From contig CM023539.1 in assembly GCA_013350335.1 (NCBI GenBank), positions 36,256,631 to 36,320,630 on the forward strand: a stretch of 64,000 bases of DNA. Direction: 5' to 3'. This DNA comes from Chimonanthus salicifolius (taxonomy: Eukaryota; Streptophyta; Magnoliopsida; Laurales; Calycanthaceae). Under the pieces are notes generated by a model that worked only from the letters and a program-made list of their open reading frames with translations, had not been told where the DNA came from and did not search any database. This document shows positions 1-12,315 of the stretch, piece after piece. How positions within the stretch are numbered: position 1 is the stretch's first letter; every line of letters begins with the position of its first letter. The translations under genes and the position numbers were made by a program.

Positions 1-142
1 TCGTCTTGAGATGATAATCAAATTGTTCAATTCTTTTTTCATTTGAAAATTCAATTGTGGAGTTTGAGTTATAGAAATTGCAATTTTCTTTTAATTTAAT
101 TCATTCAAGTAAATCTAGAATTTCACTTAAGACTCGCCTAGG

Positions 143-3100
143 GCTTGTTTGTAGCTTGTGTGTGGCTAGTACTTTATCAAATATATGTTTGGCTCGGAAC
201 GAAGTTGTGGGTTGATACTATATCTTCTTTCAACATTCATACAATTGAAGATTCAATACTATCTTAGCCTTCATCATCTTCTTGTCATATTGCCAGGGTC
301 TCCCAAAAAGCAAATGGCAAGCGTCCATAGTCACAACATCGCACCATACGTCATCAAAATACTTTCCAACAAAAAAGTAATCAAATAATAACGACAAGAG
401 TCTGACTAATAACAACCAATCCTTTTTGAGTTCCTGCTTACGAGCAACAAGAGTTTGTCTAATAACAAAAGATTCTCCAGTGTTATCATAGATTATTTCA
501 TCTTCTCCAAATGAGTCAGACTCGCTGTAATCTCTCTGATTCTCTACTTCCTCTTCTACCAAGTTAATGTTTGTCATAGGACATTCTGTGGAGAGATGCC
601 CTAACCCATTGCAATTTAAGCGTCTAACTTTGCCATTTCCTTTTTTATTTGCTGTAAATATGAAAGGCTTGTTTGACTGATTCTGTGGTTGTCTAGGTAT
701 GAACCTATTGTGGTTATTAGCAGCTCTGTTAGGTAAATTAGTTCTAGAAGAGTTAGAAGATCTAGTTACCAGTTTTTGCACCTTCTCAAACTGAACCTCT
801 TTCTTGTATGCATTCTCCAAGTCTAAGAAGTCTAGTGGTACCATTGCTTCTAATATGGAAGTTCGCAATCCATCTATGAACCTCTGGAGAGTCTGATATT
901 CTTCCTCTGACAAGTTGTTAATGGAGACTAAGAGATGGAATTTTTGTGCATATTTTGCAACTGTTCTATCCCTTGCTTTAGTTTCTGCAATCAATGAAAC
1001 AACTCTTGTGCATAGTTATTAGGGAGAAAAACTTTATGCAACATTTTTTTTAGTTTTTCCCAACATCAGATTTTTTTTCCTTCTCCTAGTTTTGTTTATC
1101 AATCTTAACCGTTCGGTATCATGCTAAAGCACAACAATTCAATGTGATTGCTACAAGTCATACCTTGTTTGGATCAGGTACAGGCTTGTATTAAAACATG
1201 TTCTCAACGGTTTCCATCAAATCTATGAAATCATCACCATACATACCTCCCGAAAATTATGGAATTTTTAACTTGATTCTAAAGCACTAACATCGTCATC
1301 TTCGTGATGTGGTCGTTCCTCTTTCTCTGTATTGCATACAATTCCTTTATCTATCTACGACCCTATGCCTCTGTTGTCTGTGGTTCTAGGAAAATGGATT
1401 CCTTTCTGCATGATTCGAAGAATAGATAGACTCGTCATCAGTAGGTACATACGTTTCAAACTCATTACTAGGATCTGGTTTTCTGGTTTCAAGATTTGTG
1501 TCTTCTCTCATTCTACATTGCCAAAGTTTATTCAAGCCTTTTACAAAGGTTGTTAATGAGTTGGCAATGATATGATCCTTCTCTTCAGGTGTCTTTGGCA
1601 AACCCTCCAGGTTGTCTTTTGTCCTTCCTCTAACCATTGGTATAAGGAATGGACGTTGGTAAATGAGCTCCTAAGATCTCTTACCAAAGTTGTAACCATG
1701 TTTCCTTGCTAAGAAACAACACCACTCCAAATATAGAAAGTGCTAAAAAGTAGGAGATTTTGAGAATAACATGTTACTAAATTTAGAACCCTGAGTTCAT
1801 CGATTCCAGATAATTAGATAGTTTCTGAAAATAGAAACTTCTAAAAATAACAACTTTCCAAAAATAATCTTTCTAAATTTAGAAACCTTCTCAGTAAATT
1901 AGATAGTGTCCGAAAACACAAGCTTCTAAATTTAGCAAGTGTTCCCAAAGTAGCAGGCGTTGGAGGATCTATCACCAAATGATGAAGACCTAGGGTCATA
2001 ATCATAGAAAAGTTATGAAGATCTTTAGCAGAATAAAAGTTTTGGATCTTCATTCTACAATTGAGATCTAGGATTTCAAAGCATAGAAACCCCTAAAATC
2101 AACTTTCTCTCCGACTTGTGGTAGGAGAAAACCTTGAGTTGGGTTGGATCACCAAATCTTAGATCCACTCAATGAAAAATTAAATATGTCTCTAATCTCA
2201 CTAGGGCAATTGACACCATGCAAATGAACATTGATGAAATTGTAATTCAATTGGGATCTAAATTGAGTGGATAATTCAAATCACAATTGTATGGTTGAAA
2301 TTTATTCTTAATGAAATTAAAAAATGCATACAAATTAAGGACACAACTTCAAACCATAAATTGGGAATAAATTTACATTCAAACTTAGAACTCAAAAGAA
2401 CCTAAAGTTGCCCCAAACTTTGGATTGAACTTTAACCCTTGCTGGGAAGAAATTTTATTCTCAAATTCGATTCTTGTGTCTTGGACAATGACCAATCCAT
2501 GTATTTAAACTACAATTTGCAACAAAAATGGAGGAATAAAAATAATAATAAATACAATGCCAATCGACATTGAATTCACACACCTAGAATATGCTAGGGT
2601 TATTCCCTCTCCGTAATTTCCAAACCGTCCACAAAGTGATATGTGGAATTAACGAAAAAGAAAAATAAGAAAATAAAAGAGAATTCCCAATTGTCCTGGT
2701 TGAATTTTGGCTATCCATCCTTGAAGGCATGCATTCTTAGCCATTGAATTGTGATCTTGTAGTGGCCCAATCGTTGTTATATTGTTTTCTATGGATTTTA
2801 TTGATGTTGATCACACGTGATTGAAGTGTGAGTGCAGGACACTTGGCAAAAGTCTAGCCAAGTTGACTCCAAAATCGGGGTGTTTAAAGTGGATCTGAAT
2901 TGTGGAGTCCATTTGAGGTATCAAACGAACTTTGATTTCACTAAAATTGGGTTTGTTGGAAAGATCATTCAAAGCGCTTCCCAATAAGTACAAGAACACT
3001 CAAATCGGAGTTTTGTAGCTCGAGTTCTAATTGTTTTAACTGAGGTGTGCAAAAGTGCCAAGCTGTGGGAAAAGCGGGTCGACCCACCGTGGCTGAGGCC

Positions 3101-3146
3101 AAGGTAAGTTGATTGACCTTAGAAGATCAGTCGACTGATCTCCATC
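143..3146 (-). repeat. Ty3/gypsy relic, copy 1 (pairs with 23597-26700)
   Basis: This 3-kb stretch aligns almost end to end with 23597-26700, apart from a deletion of about 190 bp in this copy near 385. Read on the minus strand it holds a gag/protease relic (230-1637). A degenerate primer-binding-like site lies at 1967-1978 (minus strand TGGTGATAGATC), and LTR-like sequence starts with TGATGAAG at 1980. Similarity between the copies stops at the phrase ending gatctccatc, after which the two flanks differ. Family assignment rests on the gag and protease motifs. The LTR boundaries are inferred. Confidence 0.7.
230..1637 (-). pseudogene. Ty3/gypsy gag-protease remnant
   Basis: On the minus strand the relic starts with MVRGRTKDNLEGL (1637) and is interrupted by several stops. 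An open 254-codon stretch (994-230) then matches the retrotransposon gag core (for example the phrase RTVAKYAQKFHLLVSINNL and the later RFIDGLRTSI). A zinc knuckle follows as NCNGLGHLSTECP, in which the first cysteine of the CCHC pattern is missing. After the knuckle an internal deletion joins gag to the tail of the aspartic protease (DVVTMDACHLLFGRPWQ); the catalytic DSG triad is absent. Gag would package element RNA and protease would mature it. This copy cannot do either. A second copy lies at 23690-25258. Confidence 0.75.
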
Positions 3147-5772
3147 AGAGACCAATTTTTTGTGAGCATATGAAGGTCAGTCAGTTGACCTCAGAAGTTA
3201 GTGGACTAACTTTTTCGGGAGGGGTTGGTATTTAAACCCCTTTTCGCATTTTGAGAGCTAAAACCCCATTTTTCCTCCCCATTCCTTTGAGAGAGAGCTT
3301 CCCCTTCCTCTTTTCTCCCCTTTCTCCTCCCTTGAATGTGGAAGGATTGAACTTTTATCTCCATCAGGCTTCTCCTCCTCAGTCCATCTCGCAGGAGCAA
3401 CCCCATTTGTGTCCGGGATTCTTCTTTCTCTGAGGTAATTTCTTCTCCTATCTTGGATCTTAGTTAAAAGTGTAATTAAAGATTGTTTGGGGAGGATATA
3501 ACGAAGCTAGAGAGAGATTGGCCTTAAAATCAAATTTTGATTGCTTCAAGTGAAGGTTTGTGTGAATGGGGAAAAATGGTTGAGACTCTAGGGAGAAATT
3601 TGGGCTATGAATGGTGTGTTTACTTTGAAAACCTGTAGGTTTTGGCAAAATGATGAGAATGGAAAGGCCCCAATTGGTTTTATCATTTTTGTGGGTTGAA
3701 AATTCAGGGGGAAATGTAGGCTTTCCCCCATGTATGAGTGTTTGTTGACCCTTCTAGATTTGGAGATTAGTTGTTGATTGGGGTTGATACCCAAAACAAA
3801 ATTGTGAAATTTGGGGGAAAATTGAGGGCTTCCATCTCAATAGAATTGTTTGGACTCAATTGTTCAAATTGAGCTTTGGAAACCTAGAAGATTTGGGGTT
3901 TCCACCCCAAGCGTAGAATTAAAGTCCTAAATTACTTCTGTTGAGATCTCATGAATGTGTTGTGTATGGTTATTTGTTTAACAGTTAACCCCTCCGGTGC
4001 CAACGCTCGCAGAGCCGAAGAAGACCCAAACACACTATACGTGTTTGTCTAGTTCATGTGTAATATGATGAATTAGATGAGATTATGTGATGAGTTAGTT
4101 GAGATGGGGTGATGAATTACTTGAGAACATTTGATGTATTATTTGAGTGATGGATCACTTGAGAACATGTGATGCGTTATTTGAAAAAATTACATGATAT
4201 TTTACTTGAAATGATGTGATGTGTTATTTGAGAATCATGTATTAATTTACTTGAGATGATGCAATGTGTTATTTGAGAATCATGTGTTAATTTATTTGAG
4301 ATGATGCAATGTGTTATATGAGAATTTACTTGAGATGATATGATGTGTATCAATTTCATGGGGGATGAGAAATGCATGGGTGCATGAGTTGTGTGATGTT
4401 ATAGTGAGATGATGAGAAAAAACTACGCCCAAAAGGGGCTCCCACATGGGTGTGGAGAGGGTCGCACTCTGATCCTCGTGGCACGTACTGGCTAAGATGG
4501 GTGGGCGTGGAGAGGCATGGGTAGTCATCGTGGCGCACACTGTGAAAGGGTGGGTTGGGTGTGTAGAGGGTCATATTTCTGACACTGTGGCAAGTATACA
4601 CGAGAGTGGGTAGTTGTGGAGAGACACGGGTAGTCTTTATGGAAGACAACCTTGTTAGGTTTGTGGAGCCTAATTGTCAGATATTTACTGGGAATCCCAT
4701 TCCCGTTGGCCCGTTCAGTGGTCGAACCCTAATTAGGGCAATATGTAATGTCTCTTTTCGTGAGAGAGAAAAGAGTGAGCGAAAACTGTAATGGGCATGA
4801 CCGTATCTTCTTCTTCGTTTTGTTTTTGAGCATAGTGGATCTGATTTGAAGCCGTGGACATACCGAAAGGGAACCACGTAAAATCTATGTATCTTGTGGG
4901 TGTTTGATTGTGGTTTATTTTTTCGTTCATTGTTTTGTGTGCTTCTATTCACAACAACCCTTGACCCTACAAGATGAGATAGGATACCCCACGTATAGAG
5001 GAACCTCGAGATTGGTGCCACATGAGGGTATTGGTGGTAGAGTGACCATGAGGGGACTAGTGATTAGTGTGTGTTTTGCATGCATGAACCCTTTCACATG
5101 AGCATTTATGATTATATTACACTTGTATGAATATGAGCATATATATAGTGAGTTGGCGTGTCTGAGTTATTTATATTACCTCACTAGGCTTTGTGTGCTC
5201 ACCCCTCATAGTTGCAGGAGACTTCGCTAAGACGGGGTCCATGGGACTCCATGATATTATGTATTTTGGAATGAAATTGGTATGTAATGCATGGATTTGT
5301 TTATAATTAAGACAGGGTGTGTCGCGTGGCATGTATATATTGGGTGGCTATATATTTGGGTGGAACTGTGATGAAGATTTGGCTGGTATAAACTAAACTC
5401 TAAAGCGATGTGTAACCAAACCATCCATGGGCTAACTTATGGACAATAATGTGGCTTTGTTGGAATGACAGTAGTGGACGAAATGGTAGATGTTATATGG
5501 GTTGAGAAAATGGAAAAGTAGCATAAAATGTTGATGGATGGATTGTACATGATATCAGAAAGTGTTGGACATGTGAGATATTTCGTCGTAACCACCCACT
5601 TTTAGGGAAAACTCTGTCGGATTCTCAGTAGGATTATTGGGCCTCATTAAGGCTCTACGTAGATGAGACTTATCCCCTTTGGCCCAAATCCTACGTGTAG
5701 GCGAGATAAGCATGTGAAGAGAGAGAACTTTCAAAAAATTTTGGTCACGTACCGCGAGGAGCAGGGCGTGAC
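2815..5772 (+). repeat. LTR-like gypsy sequence, no gene seen
   Basis: No convincing coding sequence. The tract has LTR-like features: phrases such as aaacgaactttgatttca and gtacaagaacactcaaat that recur at 26360-26560, a TATA-like ttggtatttaaacccc near 3228, and a terminus-like cagggcgtgaca ending at 5772. No paired LTR was found in the window, so the limits are approximate and the assignment is inference from composition and layout. Confidence 0.35.
4202..4348. repeat. 45-bp minisatellite
   Basis: About three units of 45 bp: two nearly full copies (4202-4246, 4247-4291), then a shortened copy (4292-4325) and a fragment. The shared core is tgatgcaatgtgttatttga followed by gaatcatgtgttaa. 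The region upstream (4080-4200) contains looser variants of the same motif, so the array probably grew from it. Confidence 0.7.
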
Positions 5773-6153
5773 AGATCCTTGCTTGAATTAAATCCTCAAA
5801 TTTCTCCATCCCTAATCTCTTCACTCGCCTTTGTCATTTTGATGCCTTAAATTGGTTTTTGTGGTTGGAATGGAACTACAATGTAGAACACGTCCAAGGT
5901 TTCCTTGTGAAATGATTCCATGACAAATTGGATACCATGTGGATGTCATGTATCACTTGATGAGGTGAAATTCGTCCAAGGATTTTCCATGCAGCAAATA
6001 TGGGCTTTTAAGATCCATAACATGCTCTCACATGCCCCAACCCAATACTAGGGCTTTTGGGCTCAGAATGAAGTGGTTCTAGACTTGTTAGAAAGCTTGG
6101 AATGCCCTCTCTCTGCTTGGTCTTCTTTGGTGAGAAATTGGAGGGCAAGTCCA
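5773..6153. other. Unassigned spacer before the TRIM array
   Basis: No gene, RNA or clear repeat end was recognised. The last five bases (gtcca, 6149-6153) are probably the left target-site duplication of the adjoining TRIM array. Confidence 0.4.
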
Positions 6154-7291
6154 TGTAATACCCTGTGCCTATGGAGAAAAAAAAACTCACATCACTAGTT
6201 ACATTGGAATTTCTCTAGTATATAAGTGGTAGCCTTCATTCTTCTAGCATGAAGTTTTTTTAGAGTAACAGTTGGTTGGCTCGCCAATTGAAAACCGTGT
6301 GGGACGTGTGTGAGGCCCAAAGTGGACAATATCATGCTAAGCAGAACGGGTAGTTACAAATGGTATCAGAGAATGATTGAACTCTCTGCCTGGGAGTGCG
6401 GGCTTGGTTGTTGTGTATGCAAAGTCGGGGATGGCTCTGGTTTTAAGAGGGGTAGCTTGTAATACCACGTGCCTATGGAGAAAAAAAAAAATCTCACATT
6501 ACTATTTGCATTGGAAATTCTCTGGTATATAAGTGGTAGCTTTCCTCCTTCTAAGCATGAGGCATTTTGGGAACAATAGTGGGTTGACTCGCTAATTGAA
6601 AACAGTGCGGGCCGTGTGTGAGGCCCAAAGTAGACAATATCATGCTGGTGGGACTAGTCGTTATAAATGGTATCAGAGAATGGTTGAACTCTCTGCCTGA
6701 GGGTGCGGGCTTGGTTATTGATGTATGTAGAGCCGGGGACGACTCTGGCTTTAAGGGGGGTAGATTGTAATACCCCGTGCCTATGGAGAAAAAAAAATCT
6801 CACATTGCTATTTGCATTGAAAATTCTCTACTATATAAGTGGTAGCCTTCCTCCTTCTAGCATGAGACCTTTTGGGAGTAACAGTGGGTTGGCTTGCCAA
6901 TTGAAAACTGTGCGGGCCGTGTGTGAGGCTCAAAGCGAACAATATCATGCTAGTGGGATGGGTCATTACAAATGGTATCAGAGAATGGTTGAACACTCTG
7001 CCTGAGGGTGCGGGATTGGTTGTTGTGTATGTAGAGCCGGAGAAGGCTCTGGCTTTAAGGGGGTCTGGCTTTAAGGGGGGTAGATTGTAATACCCCGTGC
7101 CTATGGAGAAAAAGGAATCTTACATTGCTATTTGCATTGGAAATTCTCTGGTATATAAGTGGTAGCCTTCCTTCTTCTAGCATGAGGCCTTTCGGGAGCA
7201 ACAGTGGGTTGGCTCGCCAATTGAAAACCGTACGGGCCGTGTGTGAGGCTAAAAAGCGGACAATATCATGCTAGCGGGACGGGTCGTTACA
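6154..7291 (+). mobile_element. Tandem TRIM array: four LTRs, three internal domains
   Basis: Four LTRs of about 205 bp start with TGTAATACC and end in TTACA or TTATA: 6154-6358, 6458-6665, 6766-6970 and 7086-7291. Each of the first three is followed after two bases by TGGTATCAGAGAATG (starts 6361, 6668, 6973), which fits a primer-binding site for initiator tRNA-Met. Each internal domain is only about 100 bp and ends in a purine tract (ttaaggggggta) just before the next LTR. There is no coding capacity, so this is a terminal-repeat retrotransposon in miniature that would depend on proteins from another element. Flanks gtcca (6149-6153) and gttca (7292-7296) match at four of five bases, as expected for one insertion event. 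In the third internal domain the purine-tract segment is duplicated (7040-7085). Confidence 0.88.
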
Positions 7292-7369
7292 GTTCAACCA
7301 CTTCATCAAATTCTTCCTCGTCAAGTGTTGGGCTTGGGATGTCCTCGGTACTTCTCTAGATTCAACTTT

Positions 7370-8620
7370 AGGCTGTCATGAGAGTATGCTGGATCACAAG
7401 ACTTTCACTTGAATCACTTTACAATATCTCATCCTCGTTGAAGGAATCTGTATCACTGAAATGCTCTTCTAATTCATTGTTTCCACAATCACTATCTTTT
7501 TGTACCATATTAACACTTCTATTTGGATATTCAGATGCTATATATCCAACACCATTACATTTAAAACACTTCACCTTAGACTTATTCTTTTGGATTTAAG
7601 GTGGTAGGTTGAATTGTCGCATGACTAGTGCCTTAGATGTTGTGCCCGGTTTTGCTATTGTTTTGCTCGATAGTGTAGATCTTCCTTGTTTAGGAAAGTT
7701 GGATCTTTCCTTTCTCTTCTCGAACTTGTCAAACTGGAGTCTCTTCTGATATGCATATGCCAACTTAAAGTAAGTCAAACGGATCCATTGTATTACCTAT
7801 AGAAGGTCTAAAGTCGTCTATGTACCTAGTTACGCGTTGCTCCTCTCTCTGCCAGATTGTTTTGAGCTGACAATAGGTTGAATTCTTCTGTAGTCTGCTA
7901 CAATCCTATCACGCTGTTCAATTTCTAAAGTCTGTGGAATAATTCTTGAGTGTAGTTCGAGGGAAGGAAAGTCTTATAAATTAATTTCTTCAATTTTTCC
8001 TAAGAATTGATTTTTTTTTTTTCCATGGGTTAGCTTTTCTATTTTTACCTTTTTGTACAAAGCAAGTGTCCTTCCTTTCAATTTAATAACCACATATGAA
8101 ACTCTTTTATGATATGGAATATTCTTACATTGAAAAATATTCTCTACAATTTCAATTTAATCAAGAAATTCATCAGCAATCAGACCTCCAAAGTATTCTG
8201 GAATATCAACCTTAATTTCAAAGAATCTGTCGTCATCATCGCCGTGATTTTTGTCATATTTTCTACCCTCATATATGGCATGCTATGGATGCCTTCTAAG
8301 ATTTCTGTTGATGGATCTATATGAATCACTATCCTCAAAACCTTCCACATGAATACCATCACAGGAGTGTTGACATCTAGGACGTGGTGGTGGTGGTTTA
8401 GCCCACATAGTCTGGAAAGTCACAACTTACTATAACTGCTACTGAGAAGTTGTCTGTAGTTGGTCGCAACCATATTTTCCAACTGTTGCACTTATGTAGT
8501 ACTGGCATATTGTTGTTGTTATTCATTAATTTCTTCCAATACTACATCTTTTAGATCGGTTCCATCCTTAAGATTGCGTCATGTATTTCCTCTCGACATT
8601 GATGTACGATGAAGTGTACT
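7370..8620 (-). pseudogene. Decayed Ty3/gypsy gag, third relative
   Basis: Minus-strand reading shows many stops but keeps the layout of the relics at 230-1637 and 23690-25258. It has a start-like MSRGNTLRNLKDGTDL near 8600, a core with ERDRIVADY-like and RVTRYIDDFRPSI-like phrases, and a degenerate zinc knuckle KCFKCNGVGYIASEYP near 7540 in which the histidine and last cysteine are both tyrosine. The reading frame is broken repeatedly. It is more diverged than the other two and probably belongs to a sister family. Confidence 0.6.
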
Positions 8621-8926
8621 AGTCTCTCTTCTGAAAGGTATAGAAAGCTTCAAAAAAAAAAAAGGGAAAGAAACACCACTTCGAAAAATAGAAGGCTGTT
8701 AAAACTAGGAAGTTTAAGAAATAACAACTTTTAAAAATAAAACTTTCACACATGGGTTACAGAATGTAAAAAACGACTACTTTCAAAAAATAGAAAGTGT
8801 GAAAAATCAGAACTTCCTAAAATAGCAGATGCCCAAAATAATAGGTGCTCAAATTAAATTAAAATTCATGTACCCAGAATGTAGTGTGTCTGCTAACAAA
8901 TGTAGATCCAAGCTCTGATCACAAAC

Positions 8927-9510
8927 TGATGAAGGGTAGGATCAGGTTTAATGCCTACAATTATACCATCAACGTAGAAAATATGAGAATTCTGCAACAT
9001 CCGGCTAGAATCGAAGAAATTCAAGAAAACGTGGACTCAAAGAATTCTAATGTCTAAGGAGATCCTCGGATCGACATCGACAAAATAACGTCTCTCAATC
9101 ACTCACCCAGGATTGACGAGGAAACTGGAGCTTCGAAAGGATGAACCAAAACTCCAACTTCTCACCGGAAGAATGGAATAAGGTCAAAAACTTTCTTAGG
9201 CAAAATTGACACCATGCAAAATTCAGCAAAAAGACTAAGAATATTAGAATTCTATAATTGAATTTCTTAATTCAATTCCAAGAACTAGAAATTAAATTTA
9301 TCCAATGCTAGGACAAAATTAAAATTACAACTAGAAATTAGAGTTAGAACTCAAACTAGAAGAACACTAGAAAACCAAACTAGAACTCAAAACTCGCACA
9401 GAGCAAAACTTGAATTGATTTTGGTGTGTTTGTAAAATGGCCCAAGGTCTCTGTTTATATACAATTCAAAGAAAAAATTATAAAGGAAACCATCCATCAA
9501 GACCGTCCAA
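8927..9510 (-). repeat. Gypsy LTR-like sequence next to the third gag relic
   Basis: Starts with TGATGAAG on the + strand, as do the LTR-like parts at 1980 and 25601. Just outside it, at 8905-8922, the minus strand reads as a primer-binding-like site containing GATCAGAGCTTGG. Orientation is therefore minus, in line with the gag relic on its left. The right end is hidden by the TIR element inserted at 9511. Confidence 0.5.
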
Positions 9511-10042
9511 TAGCGATCCTCCCACGGGCATTTTGTGTAACCCGACACGAGTTTTACTGTATTGCTCATTTTTTCCCTTCGAACCGGCTCACCAAACCCT
9601 TCGAATCAGCTCGCCGGATCACGGATCACTGAACCTTCTACTGCGGTATAAATCAGCTCACTGACCGACTCGCCGGATCACTTGAAATTTATCTAAGGGA
9701 GACTGTTTTTTCATACAGAATAGCAAATTGAATCAGTGACTGGCTCAGTAACCGGATCACTGACTGGCTCACTAAAATTTATCTAAGTGAGACTGTTTTT
9801 TATAAATAACGACAAATCGGATCACTGACCAGCTCACTGAAATTTATCTAAGTGAAATTGGTTTTTCATATAGAATAGCAAATCAGATCACTGACCAGCT
9901 CACTGACCAGATCACTGACCGGCTCAATGACTGGATCACTTATTTCTTTTTTAAATGCTTTCGAATGGCAGTGGAAGGGTAAAATGGACAATACCTTAAA
10001 TCCCGTATCTCGTTACACAAAATACCTATGGGAGGATCGCTA
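9511..10042. mobile_element. TIR element (MITE-like) containing a minisatellite
   Basis: Inverted ends of 31 bp (9511-9541 and 10012-10042) match at 28 positions and begin TAGCGATCCTCCCA. No transposase is encoded. The interior is built from repeated phrases such as ggatcactgaccggctcac. No clear target-site duplication was found, so the superfamily is not assigned. Confidence 0.7.
9684..9940. repeat. Irregular tandem repeat inside the TIR element
   Basis: Three units of roughly 65-90 bp each begin aaatttatctaag (near 9685, 9776 and 9840), run into gtgagactgtttttta-like sequence, and end in variable numbers of the 11-12-bp phrase ggatcactgacc / ggctcactgacc. It is a hierarchical minisatellite: short repeats inside longer ones. 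Confidence 0.7.
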
Positions 10043-10940
10043 CCCCCTACTTAACCCAAACTAAATCCTAGGCCATACATTCAAAAACCTAAGAATAGCA
10101 TGGGGCCTACTTACTCTTTTGGTTTTTGTCCTCTTTGGCTCACTCTCCTCTGTTGCTTCTTGGGACCACTCCTTACATGCATGAGCAAGAAAATTCGTAT
10201 GGATGCCTTATTCCTTCAATTTAGGACTCTACTTTGACCAATTTTGCATGGAAACCATGTATTTAGGTAATTGGACCCATATGCTATGAACTTAGGCTAG
10301 TTTTTCATCAATTTAAGTGGCTTATGATCTTAGAATTGTCGGTCTTGGCTACCAATAAATAATTCATACTCAATTGATGCTAATTAAACAATTTCATCAT
10401 CCAATTCATCTTGATGATCACTCAATTACAAATTGTCTTCATTAATTTTATACACGAGGTCTTCAATTCCTTCATGGTTGCTTTCAATTCTTCCCATATA
10501 ATTTTTTTTGCATGCATGAAGAGCTATATCTTCTATCTTCAATCTTCAATCTTTAATTTTGATTATTCCAACGGTACTCTTGATGTTTTCATCATGAATG
10601 ATTGAGGAGATCGAACTCTATTCCGGTCACTTTTACTTTCTCCCACCAACTGGACCACTAAGTGTAGGCTTTCAAGGCTCAAATAAATGTAAATCATACC
10701 CTAACCCATATCCCTATCATATAGACTAATCATTTAATCAATTTTAACCCAATGTCGTTCTTCGATGGGACTGCTTTCTAGTATTAAATTCTTCCTGAAA
10801 TTTTACGGCTAATTCTACCGCTTCATCAAATTGTTCTTCAATTTAGTCTTCTAACTTCTAAAATATTGATATCCTTATCGATTATAAATCCAATATTAGA
10901 AATAGGAGTCCTGAGTTTGATTCTCACTGCACTTTAAATG
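10043..10940. other. Intergenic, nothing assigned
   Basis: AT-rich, probably continuing the LTR-like sequence broken by the TIR element. No coding sequence or RNA gene was recognised. Confidence 0.4.
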
Positions 10941-11235
10941 ACCACTTTCTGTAAAATTATCAAATATGTGTGGTTAGAGAGGTTTGCACATGGTCCAAAT
11001 AGTAATCGGGTGCTCTAAGAGACATACATTTTGGTCATAAAAAAGATAAGCAATATATATCACTGCAGTGACAAATATTTGACCCACAGAACCACTCCGT
11101 AGAATTATCGAGTGTATGGATAGAGAAGTTTGCATATGTTCCAAAGATTAGTCAAGTACTCTAAAAGACCTAAACACCTTGATCATAAAAATAATAAACA
11201 ATATATCAATGTAGTGATAAATATTTGACTCATGT
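10941..11235. repeat. Diverged 150-bp tandem pair
   Basis: Unit 1 (10941-11090) and unit 2 (11091 to about 11235) both open with accact..gta.aattatc and both contain the phrase acaatatat-like plus gacaaatatttgac. The left edge of segment B aligns from inside unit 2 (11198), so this repeat straddles the duplication boundary. Confidence 0.65.
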
Positions 11236-12184
11236 AATGAGACTTGATACGTATGACCAACCTTAAATCAAATATGTATTAATATAATATATTACGACGA
11301 TCTTAAAGTTAAACTCCTGCTTTAGGTTCTATTTAACCTACCAATGTATTCTAAGTGGTTAAGAAGTCCACTTCAATTGGCCATATTCATCACTAAGTTC
11401 ACGATAGAATTTGTTGAAATTTCTAGAAGCTAGATAATTCAATCTAACCAAATCAATGGCTATATCAATGAAGGGAGTATAACAAAAATATTGGCCTCAT
11501 GCTTCATTTATATTTCTAATTAATCCATCCAACGTAACATAACTAGACTATGGCTCCACTAGATGAATTGAACTATATTATTTTTGTACGGTCAATTGTA
11601 CAAGATCATGCCTCATAAGTAATATCCATTGGGTCTTAGATAACTTCTCCAATCAAATTAGAATACATATAGCACCCTCTACTAATTATGTGATTCCCAG
11701 TGGTTTTCCACACGTAAATTTAAAAAAAAAAAAATGTGATTGTTGGATGCATATTTTTTAAAAGAGTTATTTTCCTTCTAAATGTGTAAATTCCTTGTTT
11801 TCTATTTCTTTTAATTTTTTAGTATAAATACTATTTAAAACTTTTCACACTGAAGCATTGTATTATTCAATGCACCCAGTTATGCTGGTTGGACCAAATT
11901 ACAACCTGCTAGCCAGGAGCAAGCTCATGCATGCATTATGCTAGCTGAATCAGATTCATTGGGAACAGGCCCAAGCCCAAGCTCTGGCCTAAAATTTAAT
12001 GGGTATGGACCTTTAGCTCCAATAGGCCCATATTGAAGAAGCCACTTTATCATTTTTATCTAATGTAATGGGTATATTGTAAAGATTTTCAATTGAATAT
12101 GTATCTATACCAAATCACCTTGGTCCAATTACAGAGGTTATATTCTTTTAAGCTCTCCAAATTTACACGATTTTAAAATATATT

Positions 12185-12315
12185 ATTTTTTTGAATTTAC
12201 ATGTGGGAAACCGTGGGATACCCAACGTAAACCGCCACAGGTGAGCCTACCCTAAGGCACACCAAGGTTAGGCCATAGGGGCTTGAACTCGCAAGCTTCC
12301 GCTTCTTGAAACGGT
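12185..12315 (-). mobile_element. SINE-like interspersed repeat, copy in segment A
   Basis: A 130-bp repeat also found at 35824-35970. Read on the minus strand it ends in an A-run (T-run on + at 12186-12192). Near its other end it has a Pol III B-box-like gagttcaagcc. There is no coding capacity. A truncated tRNA-derived SINE is the best guess. Confidence 0.45.

Noticed and set aside
4292..4649. Overlapping minus frames rich in His/Thr/Ser
   Set aside because: They read through the 45-bp minisatellite and adjacent low-complexity DNA.
6361..6985. TGGTATCAGAG sequences as pieces of tRNA genes
   Set aside because: They lie directly after LTR ends and match only the 3' end complement of initiator tRNA-Met, so they are primer-binding sites.
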